From Choristoneura fumiferana (lineage: Eukaryota; Arthropoda; Insecta; Lepidoptera; Tortricidae), in contig NC_133481.1 in NCBI RefSeq assembly GCF_025370935.1, positions 5,599,686 through 5,663,685 of the forward strand: a stretch of 64,000 nt of DNA, written 5' to 3'. The notes under the pieces were generated by a model. That model worked only from the letters and a program-made list of their open reading frames with translations. It was not told the origin of the DNA and ran no database searches. Shown here piece by piece: positions 22,433-33,545 of this stretch (within the stretch, counting starts at the first letter, position 1; each line of letters starts with the position of its first letter). Position numbers and translations under genes: made by a program.

Positions 22433-23534
22433 TTGCATTCTGAGAGGAGGCCTGTGCCCAGCAATGGGACGTATGGGATGATGATGAAATTGTGGCTAAT
22501 TCGTTTATTAAAATTAAAACAACATATTTAAAATGTAACACAATAACGATGATAAAGTTCCCTTTGAAAATTAAACTTCATCCGACTGAAACCCGGAGCG
22601 AATAAAATCAATAATTCAATTGAGTTCTTGAAAAACGTATAGGTAAAGTTTTCTTTTATTACACAGAAAATAATTACGAATTAATAGTTTTCGTATCAGT
22701 TCAGTGCTTCTGTTATAGACAAAAAAAGCGTACCTACATAACATGCGTTTCTATATTTCTGCGTTGAAATACGGGTTGAAACAAATCGCAGCTTCTACAA
22801 TCGTTACAGCGTCTTTGCGCGTCTCTTGTTGCAACTACGGCACCCTGCTCCAAATATATCGATTTTATAACAAAACGAGGGTTGCAGGCGGTTTAATTGC
22901 CCCTGTCACTGCAGATTCCCCCGCCATATCGGCTGGGGTCCCGCTAAGGAGTACAAGCTAAAATATGAGGCCCATTCTTCTCCACGGCGCGTTCAAAAAG
23001 AGCCAAGCCAAGCGAAGCAGAAATCATTTTCTAAGTTAAATGTATCGTTGACTCTCAAATGTTGTACGTCTTACCAGGTTATTTATTGCATTAATGGGCA
23101 TGTTATGGAAGTAGCCTTATTTTTCGGATAAAATCAAAGAGTATATAATCACTACGTTTTAAGAGTCGGAACTCTCATACAAAAACAATACCACGATTGT
23201 AGTATGAATTCAGTGTCTTTTTGGTGCCAATATCAAGAAACGAACTGCACAGACTAAACAGGCCGAAAAAGTCACATTGACAAGTAGTGTTGTTAGGAAC
23301 AGTCGATATTATCGATATTGTAACAGCATAGTGTTGTGCTTTTTATCGATATATGTCAAAAAACGGCACGTAGTGGTGCGCTTTTTATTAATTAAATGAT
23401 CGAATTAAAGAAAAAAAAAGTTGTTTTTCTTAATAATAATTTATTTTCATGTCATGGATCTGTTTTTCTTTACATAGGTAAATACAGTTTCACGTTACAC
23501 AAGTATTTTGTAGTATTGTATTGTCCGTTTTGCA

Positions 23535-23660
23535 CTGCACAGCACTTGTGGAAGGCTGTGCATGTAAATATTCCACACTGGGCAACTCCAAAGCTGAACC
23601 TGAAACAAAGTTAAATTTAGCCAGTAGCTTACACTAACTAATGCAAGATAAAATAAAATT
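23535..23660 (-). repeat. Internal exon-like repeat, unit 1
   Basis: Shares GTAAATATTCCACACTGGGCAACT-type sequence with 24355-24480 in the same orientation. Read on the minus strand it begins after a TTTCAG and translates as L-P-S-V-E-Y-L-H-A-Q-P, so both units may be duplicated linker exons of the element's dead protein. Confidence 0.45.
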
Positions 23661-24054
23661 GGTACGCACAATCAATTTTTGTATATTGCAGGTCAATGAC
23701 CTATGTTTACCTAGACAACTTTCTTACAATTTCTTGCCTTATTGTCAAATATGTCTTTACTTGTCAAATGAATGAAATGAAATGTAAGGTGATCTTGGAG
23801 TTAGTTGACAATACATAATTTTGTATACCTCTGATAAACAATCTACTTGCCATGCCAAATGTAATGAAATTAATTCTGTAGTTTTTACCCGATCTGGTGA
23901 AGCCCAAAAGGAGGATTATATTTTGACCTGTATGTATGCATATCCATTTCTATCTCCTCTAACTACTAAGCAGCTCAACCTATTTTTAACCCCTAACGCA
24001 AAAAAGAGGAGTTATTACATGAAGTGTACCCATAAACACAGACAATACAGAAAA

Positions 24055-24300
24055 ATGGTCAAGTGCGAGTTGGACTCGTACATGAAAGGTTCCGTAAACA
24101 GTTCAATAAAAGTTTTTCTGAAAATTCTTCTAATAAGTATTTTTTTTTGCTGACTGTACTATATGCCCCTGGTTACCAAAGTACTCGTCAAGACGACAAA
24201 CGAGTCCAAACTCGATGCAGTTGTGTTGTTTATCACAGTGTTCCTATGGTCACCCGCTAGCTTATCATCAGATCAACTCTAAAATTCTAAATTATGCTAT
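24055..24300 (-). mobile_element. Nested lepidopteran repeat inside the insertion
   Basis: AAGTGCGAGTTGGACTCGTA and AAAGGTTCCGTA, then TGCCCCTGGTTACCAAAGTA, CGTCAAGACGA and GATGCAGTTGTG. The same blocks occur reversed at 35170-35660. Confidence 0.6.
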
Positions 24301-24354
24301 AAGGTATAGATTTTTATCAGTGATAGCTTACCTGTTGTATTGTCAGTTTTACCT

Positions 24355-24480
24355 GACGCAGACTGTAAAGGCTGTTCATGTAAAATTCCACACTGGGCAA
24401 CTTGAAAGCTGAAACTGAAAAAATTTAATTTAGCTTCTGCTTCCACTAATTATACAAGGCAAAATATAATTTAGTAGGTA
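24355..24480 (-). repeat. Internal exon-like repeat, unit 2
   Basis: Partner of 23535-23660. The minus strand reads TTTCAG, then L-P-S-V-E-F, shifting frame to L-H-E-Q-P and K-T-D-N-T, residues that match unit 1 in order. Broken by frameshifts. Confidence 0.45.
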
Positions 24481-24894
24481 TAGCCACTTTTTCTGTCTAT
24501 TACCAATGCTCCGCCACAACTTATACTATACACTCAAAATACCTAGCATTATTATTGAATGAGGAAGCAAATTAAATTTAACATATAATTGTATGTTCAA
24601 AAAATTGTGCATTTATTATGGTATAAATTGGGTTATGGTTTATGGGGGCGACTGAAAAAGCGCCTGTTAGCCAAGGACTTTTTCTGCAAGTGCAGGCATA
24701 ATCTGAGTCGCTTTCCCTTTTGATAGTTTGATTGTACTTATTATTTGTTATGTACCTATGTAGAATTTGTAAACAAACTATTAAATCAATATCTTTTATT
24801 ATTATTATTATTATTATAAGATGCAGTAAGTCAAGTTGCAATAGAGATAAATGAAAATAAAATAAAGTGTTTACCTTGGCTGTTCTTGCCATCT

Positions 24895-25209
24895 TTAGGG
24901 GAAACCCTTCAAGAATTTCTCAGAAAGAGGTGCATGGGAAGTCCCAATTTTGGTATGGCTTTCTTCTTCAGCCGGGTTTCGATTTTGTGAAATCTCGTTG
25001 CCAACTACTTTCACCCACTGCTTACAACTGAAATAAAATTTAATGTCGTGATACTATATAATACGAATTGACGTCGGCCAGCCAAATATAACCTCAACAC
25101 CTATTATCAGATTTATCAGTAACTTTACTTACACATGTTCACTTAGAGGAAATCTAGCAAAGAAACATTTGTTTTCACAATGTTTTTCTTGAATACCACA
25201 AATTCGCAT
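24895..25209 (-). pseudogene. THAP-like zinc-finger N-terminus, two exons, truncated
   Basis: Exon 1 (25133-25209) starts with ATG and encodes M-R-I-C-G-I near its start and F-F-A-R-F-P-L-S-E-H later, followed by a good donor GT|GTAAGT at 25132. Exon 2 begins after TTTCAG at 25027 in matching phase with V-C-K-Q-W-V-K-V-V-G-N-E and stops at TAA 24895-24897. A Cys-rich start, an R-F-P motif and a C-K-x-W-V-x-x-V-G helix are the order seen in THAP domains. The expected C-x2-H at the end of the domain is absent, so the product (about 70 residues) is a truncated or broken DNA-binding domain. The THAP call is by motif, not by search. Confidence 0.55.
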
Positions 25210-25835
25210 CTCCTCATGTTGAATGGTTTGTTCCTTCAGGACAGCCGTGAATAACGGTAAAAATAGAGTCCTGTCTCGAATAAATGCACTTTAGTGAAAG
25301 AAAAGTTAATGCGAGGAAATAATCTCAAACTCAACGCTATTAACAAAACAAAACACCAAAATACACGAAATTCAAACAGTAAACACAAAATCTCGCGAAG
25401 GCGTCCGTTCCCACGCAGCAGATGAAGGTTTGTGGGCTGCCATATAAAATTGAAAATAGAACTAAATTTTTTTCATTTACTTAAATAAAAAGGATATCCA
25501 GTCAGAATTATTTTTATATTGTATTATTTATCTTAGTAATATTTTTTTCGCTTATTTTTTTTTTCACAGCTTAAAATGTGAAGAATTGCAAATATTATAA
25601 TTTAAGTGAAATCTTCTAAACACAGATCATTCATAAATATGGCAACCAATAAGTTATTTTGAGAGGTTGGTACAAAAAAGTCACTAGCTCCATACATTAG
25701 ATTTTTTGTATGGAGTTTCAACACTGATAAAATATCAAATTCATAGGAAATTGTAACGATGAACTTAAACTATTAGGTACTTTGCTCACCCGCGACCTTA
25801 TGATAGTTAAGTTTATGCAAAATATGCGTGTTCAT

Positions 25836-26121
25836 GCAGTTCCTCCACCTCCACACTGTAAGAGTATACAACAAATCCCACAAACCCATCAGCACCACCA
25901 CAATACACTGACGCGTTTCGAACTTAATCAGAGCAACACACCGTTACACCGTTCTACCAGATCAGACTCATATCAAACATCTGGTAGCATGGTGTACGGT
26001 TGTATTGCTCTGAAGATGAGCTCTCGTTGAGTTCAAAACGCGTCCGTGTATTGTGGTGGTGCTGGTAGATGGGTTAGTGTGATTTGAGTGTGTTCTTACA
26101 CTGTGGAGGTGGAGGAACTGC
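25836..26121. mobile_element. Palindromic element, copy B (intact ends)
   Basis: GCAGTTCCTCCACCTCCACA and its exact inverse end the element. The inner arms carry ACGCGTTTCGAA/TTCAAAACGCGT and CCACCACAATACAC/GTGTATTGTGGTGG. The ~82-codon ORF here is the palindrome read as protein and is not a gene. Confidence 0.8.
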
Positions 26122-26622
26122 TGCGCAAAGTAACGCCTGATTCAATAAATTATGTAACGATGAACTACCTACGAGTAAAACCACTACCTTCATATCATTA
26201 ATTCTTCATTCTTCTGTATTTTTTTTTGTAATGTCACTGTACTGCTTTTGGTGATCAATAAAGAATATTTGTATTGTATTGTATTGTACCTTACTGGGCG
26301 AGCAAAGTATTTGTTTTAGTTCATTGATATTAATCTCCGCAAAGTAAGGCTTGATTCAATAAATAAAGGAAATTGTAACCTTGAGGGTTCCGACTAAACC
26401 GTTTCTTAAAGCGTCATATTCGTAACCCAATTTCTTTACACACTATTTATTATCTGAATTATAAATTGTTTTTCACCTCAGCACCGGCAGGTTTTGCTCT
26501 CCGTGAGACAAAGTAACTTTTTAATTTATTTTTTTAAATGCTGAGTAGAGTGTTGGGGTCTACTCACTGAATTCCAAATATTTCAACTTTACTTTGATCT
26601 GAAATTTCACTTCAACACGAAA

Positions 26623-27450
26623 AAGCGAGAGATAGGATTAAACGTGGTGATTACAATCTTAAATGAAATTTATGGTATTAAAAATATATCGATACCTAAT
26701 AAATTACATGACAACGAAATATTTCCAAAATGTAAATTTTCCCGATCTTTTAATAAAGTATGCAACCTCGTTGTACGAAAGCCGCTTCTCTTGTTTTTTT
26801 TTTATAAAAGAATTCCGTGTACTGCCTCGATCTACAGTTGGAATAAATATTTGTTAAATTGAATGAATTTGTAACAAATCTGTAATAGAAATCTTAATCA
26901 AATCATATTTAAAGGTTTAATAACATTTTTTGTTATTGTTTTGTGACATTTATAATAAATTATACGTTTATATTGTTCCAACTTTGTAATAACCCCAAAA
27001 CGAGGCTTTTTGCAGTAAGTATTAAAAAATAAGTACTTATGACATATTTTACAACAAGTTCTAAGTTCAAATTAGGTAGATACAATGCATGTTATGAGTA
27101 TGAGATTTGTATTGGACACTTTTTTATGATTTTAATTATTATATTTGTTTCTTAATAATCGGATTATATTTAAAAAATTGTGTTTGTTTTGTAAACAGGT
27201 AAGGTAGGTATATGTGGTTTTATTCTTATGTTACATTTAAATTATGTTCTCGCTGCTGAGGTGAAAAATTGTATGTGTAAAGTTTTTTTGCATCTCGTGT
27301 GTTTGAATCCCTTGTTGCTCTCAGGATTCAAACCTAAAATCACTCGCTCACGCTCGTGATTCAATTATAGAATCCTTAGCTCACTCGGGATTCAAAATCA
27401 ACACTCGCAACAAAAAACAACTTTGTACTCTTGTTGCACAAATAACTATT
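26623..27450. mobile_element. Dispersed repeat family X, copy B
   Basis: Allelic partner of 17971-18800, with about a dozen small differences. Confidence 0.75.
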
Positions 27451-30369
27451 GTATTGGCAAATTCGCTACTTGACATCTGCGAATAACTAGACTTGACATA
27501 CACATTTTTATTGCAGCATTTCTTTGTATACAGAAAAGATTGTTATTTGCTGCCAAACAATTTTTCTAACCCAATAAATCAGATTGCTTCTTTTGCTTTA
27601 TGCAAAAATGAAGCGCTTTCGGAAGCGTATATCCTGAACTTCGCGTTGTAAGGCAAGTGAAACAAATCCGTTCAATACATTTTGTTTAACATAAGCCGCA
27701 TAAGTCGGGGAGGCGATACAGGGATAAGGTACAAGTCGAGTGCAGACATTCAGTGAAACGTTTCATATGTAAATACGTCCATAATCTGTCGAAGCTTGCC
27801 GGCGAACACCCATCGATCGCCGATGGATCCGGCTCCAATCCGAAACTTTTACTCCGTAATCCGTATTTCCTGCATTCGAAACATAAACTCTGAGCCCCAG
27901 ACGACCAATAAAATTGTCTAACTTTCTCATCGCTTGATTTAATTGCTGGGCATAAAAGAGTATTTTTCAACTCAGTAGCGTTTGCATTTTTAAGTTTTTT
28001 TAATGATTCTAAACAATCACTAATGTATATGTATATTTGATAAATTCAAATTGAATTATGTATTAAGTCGAATAAAAGACATATAAGCTTTATTTGAATA
28101 ACTGGCTTAATGGTTTTATGTTCGTTTTACAAGCAGAGTCACGAATGGTTTACCTATGTTGACTAAAAAGATTATACATTTAAAAGCTTATGAACCAGAA
28201 ATGAAAAAAATAAATAAAAAATGAGAAAATTTAGACGATTAACGGATCTTGAGGCCTCGTTTGAACCACGTGGGAATCACGAGTAGAATCGTGATTCTGA
28301 ATAAGGAGAACCAGAGTTCCTACCTATATAGGTACCTACTATTAATCTAGACGAAAAAAAAAAGTGTCCCTAACTTTTTTTTCAGTTTTATGACTTTTTT
28401 CATACAGTTTATAGGTATAGGTCGTTACGAAATGGACACGAAAATTTTATGGAAAATTGGGGACGTTTTTTTCTTCGTCAAAATTAATAGTGCTCTTATG
28501 AAAAAAATAAAAAAATGCGTCATTTAAAGTAAAATGCTCAGTTCTCGAGTCGTGAGTGTTTAATATGTATTTAAGAATGTATCTATTGAAATTTGTTTAT
28601 CCGTCGCATAGTAGGTAACCATAAGCTCATAAATCATAACACAAGCTTTGCTTCCTTTGGAACTGGGTCAAATAGTGTCAAGTGTCCCGTGTAGTGGTAT
28701 TTCATCATCATCATCCCAGCCGATATACGTCCCACTGCTGGGCACAGGCCTCCTCTCAGAATGAGAGGGCTTGGGCAGTAGTTCCCACGCGGGCGCAGTG
28801 CGGATTGGGAACTTCACACACCATTGAATTGCTTCGCAGGTTTGGGCAGGTTTCCTCACGATTTTTTCCTTCACCGTAAAGCTCGTGGTGAATTTCAAAT
28901 GTAATTTCGCACATGAATTTCGAAAAACTCGGAGGTGCGAGCGAGCCTACCTAGCCTTTAATTGTTTAGGACAAAAGTATCAACATGATTCAGTAGGTTG
29001 AAACTTAAGGCTTTCACTACTACCTATATCTGACCAAGGGCGGATTGCAGGGCAAAAGAGGAGAATTGATTATGTTATTTAACATTAAATAAGTATCCAT
29101 GTTTTATTTTCGAAAAAAAACTAGGATTTGAACATGTGGCCCACTATTTACTATTATTTATTTATTAAATGCAATTCACATGTCAAAAGTACAATATAGC
29201 ACTGACATTATGAAACCCGGAAGGGCGCAGCATTTTTAAGAGAGAAAGAGTTTTCAAAACAATAAATTGGTATCTTAGAATTAATTAAAGTAGTGGCAAT
29301 AATACAAAATCAAAATAGAAAAGAATAATTAAAAAACAATAACAGTAACATTAATAATTGTAGTCATGCAATACTCGTATGTTAGAATGTTATTGGAATA
29401 AGTCAATAATTATTAGTGAATATTATGCTATAGGTATGTCAGGACGATTTAATATTAGTATCATAATGTCATATAGTCTTATCTTAAACGATGTGTCAAT
29501 GTGTGGATAAACAATGGCATTGGTAAAACATGTTTTAATTTAATTTAATCTCTGGCTATTAAGCTGCATGCGCACTTGCTTTTGACAATTAAAAATAAAC
29601 GCTTATAGCACTGTGCTTATAGTTAACGGCGGTTATGAAGTAAATCCTGACACATTGCAAAACTATGAAGTTTCTGAATATTAACAATATGACTCTTAAA
29701 TACATAGTAGTAAGTAGGTACTTATAGCACTTTTATTTCAATGGTTGACATTAGCAATAATCAGGAACTTCGCAGTTGTGCAATGTGTCAGAATTGACTT
29801 CTTAGAGGTCGGGCACTATAAGTATAAGTACGCGTAGGTATTAACAGTAGACAAAACAGCTTAATGGCAGGTAAATTATTGTGAGCGACGCACCTTACCC
29901 GCTGCGTGCAGGCAGGTGTTGTTTTATCAGCCGTGCCGGCGCATTGCCCTCACTTCCGTCCTTATCAGTTTGCTCCAGCCTGGGAACCGGCACTCCGTGG
30001 TGCCAGTTCGGCTGCAATATGGCTATCTGCTACGGATGTTGACTTGGCCATTGTAAGTGGTTTTAAACTAGGATTTTGAACTACGTACCTATAAGGAGCT
30101 CATGGAAGTCGCCCTGATATATTTTACGAAAAGGTTCCTAGCGGTATGAGTGATATGAGATTCTGTTGCCTTACTGGTATTATTCGCTATATCCTCCTAA
30201 CGCCCAGAGTCCTTTATAAAGGACTTATTGTAATTTGAACTTCAAACTCTATCATAAATAACAGAAAGTTTGATGTTCATAATATATCAAAAATTTGACT
30301 TAGGCGTTCGGAGGATAAAATAAAAATAGGACTAGCACGTGCCGGGTCATGTACGTGTCAGTGTGTGTA

Positions 30370-31400
30370 TGTACTCGTATGTGTGTAAAATCTTTATTGT
30401 ACAAAAGTAAAGAAAGGAGCACAATAATAATTGATAAACGTTAAGATACATACATTACATAATGTTACAAGCAATGTAGTTTCGTATTTATAGTGATCAA
30501 GAAATATCGTGTCCATATTGACTCTCATAAAATTCCTATTCCTATTTTTTATTTTACTACCGATTTGTGTTCATAATAATCACTCTCCATAATTTTTTCC
30601 TCATACATTTTTTGTTCATATTTCTTTATTACTAACATCGGAACTCATAACAGTGTTCATATTTTTTTTACTCATAATGTCATTACTTCTTAGTAACACA
30701 CCTACACGTACACATCTCAACTCATAATGTTGTTCTTCAGAAAATTTTACTTCATAACAGACGAATATCATAAATTTCTTTTTAATAATGGCATTAATAA
30801 GAAAACATTTGAACTCATAATATTGTTTTTCATAACGGTAACTCCTAATCAAAATAAGATTTATTTATATTGTAATTATTTATATTATATTAGTATTAGT
30901 TCAAAATTATGTTCGTTCCTGGCGCTTTGCCGGCCGCTACCGTGGCACGCTCGCTTCGCTCGCTCGGCTCGCGCGCTGTTAGGGTCACAGTTCTACCTAA
31001 CACTCCTCCTCGCTTCGCTCGTCGTCGTACCTAACGGAATCCTTCCTTAAATACATCATTTTGCACCATCGAAAATTTTCAAAGTCCCTGCGCGTCTATA
31101 ATGCGGGTAAATAACACTTATGATTAAGAAATATATGAAAACAAATAATAGTATTTACAAAATTATTGTAAATATTGGCGTCATGGACTAGAATGATTAG
31201 GAGTTTCGATCTATAAGAAAATATATGAAAACCAATATTAGTATGAACAAGGTGTATGATTAGTGATATTATGAATTCTGATGATTATGAGTTTCGTCGT
31301 TAGTATAAAAAAAATATAAAGAGTGATCGTTATGATGTAAAATGGTATGAGAGACATTTTCGGACTTCCGATAAGAGGACTCAAAAAGTTATGTGAAAAA
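30370..31400. repeat. Two opposed motif arrays around a GC-rich core
   Basis: The left half (30470-30850) holds about a dozen CTCATAA/TTCATAA motifs. The right half (31115-31350) holds the inverse polarity, TATGA/TTATGAG motifs. Between them is a GC-rich core (30912-31030) with CTCGCTTCGCTCG twice and ACCTAAC twice. The layout is symmetric in motif direction without being a sequence palindrome. ORFs here are motif artefacts. Nature unknown. Confidence 0.5.
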
Positions 31401-31451
31401 ATGCGCACCCGAAATATCTTACCTATATCTTTAGCTATTGAACTTTAGGAT

Positions 31452-31500
31452 TGGTTTTTTGGAATCTTTTTGTATTTTTCATTTCAATTCCAAATTTTTT
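31452..31500 (-). mobile_element. Type-2 SINE tail, reversed
   Basis: GGTTTTTTGGAATCTTTTTG and CATTTCAATTCCAAATTTTT are the inverse of the type-2 tail at 14805-14850. It abuts the head of a plus-strand copy at 31501. Confidence 0.65.
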
Positions 31501-31503
31501 CCA

Positions 31504-31645
31504 GTCCAGTGGTGGTGTAGTGGTATAGCACGTGGCACGGAATGCCGAGGACCTGGGTTCGATTCCCAGCGCAGGTCTTATTTTTCTGGTTTTTCTATGC
31601 ATCTATATTTCAGTTTGTATTTTCGATATGAACTTTAGAACACGT
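31504..31645 (+). mobile_element. Type-2 SINE, head and proximal body
   Basis: A-box-like TGGTGTAGTGGTATAGCACG and B box GGTTCGATTCC at 31556-31566 followed by CAGCGCAGGTCTTATTTTTC and TTCAGTTTGTATTTTCGATA. The ORFs crossing it are not genes. Confidence 0.7.
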
Positions 31646-32413
31646 ATTTTTTCTTTTGTCAATCGAAAAAAAATCACAAAGATGAAGCACGTCAAAGTTC
31701 AGGCGTTTCCCTATATTTTCTGAAAATGTAACTAACGGACTAATAAGGATTTCTAAGACTCTATCCTATTGTCACAACAAGGTACGACCACAGTGCAGAT
31801 ACAGTGTATTAGTTACGAGTATTTACTACCGTTTACTAATCGGCTAACCAATAATCCGCTTAGCATACGATACATTCGGTTTTGGTAGCCCTGCTTTACA
31901 CAACTGATAGTCTGTTTGTAAATTTGACGACCGCAGAGCCTAGTGTAGTGTTCCACAAATATTTTGTGTTCAAGGTACATCCAGGAAAACTAAAATTATT
32001 GGAGGTACACCATAAATCATGTAAGTACCTATTTTTCTTCCGTCCGCTATTAGATTTATGTGATAACCTTATTTTTCCGAGGCAACCAACTAATGACCAC
32101 GGTACACCCCTGTACCGCGGCGCACACTTTGGGGAACACTGGCCCAGTGCGGTCAGTAATCCTGACTTCATCATCAACTGAATCACCAGGGAGCGTAACT
32201 TGGTTGCGGGTGACGTCCTCATGACGTGAAGTCACATATAGGATGTTTTTAAAACAAAATTACAACACTGCAATGATTCTAATGACTTTTTAATTTAGTG
32301 GTGGTTTAGTGGTGATGTAAATTTAAAATACCATGTGCATAAAATATTTTACTGGGTAATCTAGTTGTAACCAAAAATACATTTTACATAAATAAATTTC
32401 ACGTGTAGACTAA

Positions 32414-32568
32414 CCCCCTTATTCATAAAACTTAACAAGCCTATGTTAACTAACAAATGCTTTGTCCCTTTCTAACAAATACAAATGTCGAAGTGACAGA
32501 TAAGGACAAACGAATTTTAGCGGCATTTTAACTAAAATAGGTTTGATTGTCGTTTATGAATAAGGGGG
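32414..32568. mobile_element. MITE with TAA target duplication
   Basis: CCCCCTTATTCATAAA at the left end and TTTATGAATAAGGGGG at the right, flanked by TAA at 32411-32413 and 32569-32571. A 3-bp TWA duplication is characteristic of PIF/Harbinger-mobilised MITEs (family knowledge). Confidence 0.85.
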
Positions 32569-33269
32569 TAAGGCATTATAACCTCGAATCTACCGCCAGT
32601 TACAAATTGGCGTTGTACTGGTCATAATCCTCATAACCGCAGATGGAGCAAAATATTGTTGAAGGTCAAAACCTTTCTTCATGTTTACAAATACAGATTT
32701 ACATATCAGTTTTTTTTATGGCAATGATTTTAAAAATAGTTTTTTGCGTAAAACTTCTGGCAATTCCAAATCCTAAAACCATGCATGAAAAATTAATTTG
32801 CGTTCTATCTGACACTAATTTGATTGTATCAGTAAACTAAAGAGGTTTAGATAAAAACATTCTGTATTTAGCTTGACGTCATACGTCTTTCATCGGCACC
32901 AAAGTTACGCTCCGTGCGAATTATTAATGCTATTTGTGCTAAATATATTTTTAACTCTCTATTGTGGCCTTCCCCTACGCTAAACAAGATGTTTACAAGG
33001 TAAGTTGTTTACAAGGTATTCCGGGAAAGCGGATATACATACATAACTAAATACATTCTAGAATTTAAGATGTAATTTATACCTATGTTTATTTATGTAC
33101 ATTCGTTATTTTGTAACCAAAATCATTCCAGCCTAATATAAATAAATAAATAATAAATTCATTTATTTCGGACTACTTGGCCCATACAATAAATACCTTA
33201 CAGACAACCATACATAATTATAATCAATAATATTTAAAACTAATTTGGTGACAAAACGGCGTAGGTAAT

Positions 33270-33545
33270 ATACGTCCTACTTCTGGGCACAGGCATCCTT
33301 CTATTCCTATAATGAGTAGGATTGGGCTGTAGTTTTAGTTGACTTGAAACAAATAAATAGGTTAGTCGATTGAGGTAGCGTATAAGTACGTCCCACCCAT
33401 CATAGCTAAGTATTCGATACAAAATCTATGGGAGAATATTGTTTTGACACGTCAAAAAGTCTTCATCATCATCATCATTATCTTGGCCTTTATACGTCCC
33501 ACTGCAGGGCACAAGCCTCCTCTCAGAACCAGAGGGCTACGTTAA
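33270..33545 (-). mobile_element. Two fragments of SINE type 3
   Basis: 33270-33340 (ACGTCCTACTTCTGGGCACAGGC) and 33461-33545 (CATCATCATCATTATC then ACGTCCCACTGCAGGGCACA), both tail-proximal. Unrelated A+T-rich sequence lies between them. Confidence 0.6.

Larger units (their letters stand above)
23135..25725 (-). mobile_element. 2,591-bp insertion present in one copy only; THAP-bearing transposon remnant
   Basis: Copy A reads straight across GATAAAAT, whereas copy B has it twice (23127-23134 and 25726-25733), giving an 8-bp target duplication. The ends share imperfect inverted similarity: AACTCTCATACAAAAAC near 23170 against the inverse of the AACTCCATACAAAAAA match at about 25699-25715, then CAGTGTCTTTTTGGTGCCAA against inverted TAGTGACTTTTTTGTACCAA. 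About 33 extra bases lie outside the left arm. An 8-bp duplication plus a THAP-like exon fits the P-element superfamily; hAT also makes 8-bp duplications. The interior is degenerate and holds a nested repeat (about 24055-24300). Confidence 0.7.
22433..31005. repeat. Duplicated segment, copy B (8,573 bp including insertion)
   Basis: Repeats copy A from TTGCATTCTGAGAGG to CTAACACTC, then continues into unique sequence. Internal counterparts: palindrome 25836-26121, family X 26623-27450, identical block 27591-27984, SINE pair 28540-28948, MITE 30190-30317. Without the insertion its length (5,982 bp) nearly equals copy A. Confidence 0.9.

Noticed and set aside
23821..24153. 110-codon plus-strand ORF in the insertion
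   Set aside because: Antisense to the exon-like pieces, partly over a nested repeat, ending in a hydrophobic poly-T-derived stretch: chance frame.
25782..26030. 82-codon ORF rich in His/Gln/Pro
   Set aside because: It is the palindromic element read as protein; the inverted arms explain it entirely.
16305..31005. Recent genuine tandem duplication creating gene copies
   Set aside because: The overlap ends exactly at a 100-N gap, both gap edges are indel-rich, and one copy has an empty insertion site: haplotypes are simpler.
30616..31050. Overlapping 78- and 107-codon ORFs on both strands
   Set aside because: They arise from the CATAA motif array and lack any protein-like feature.
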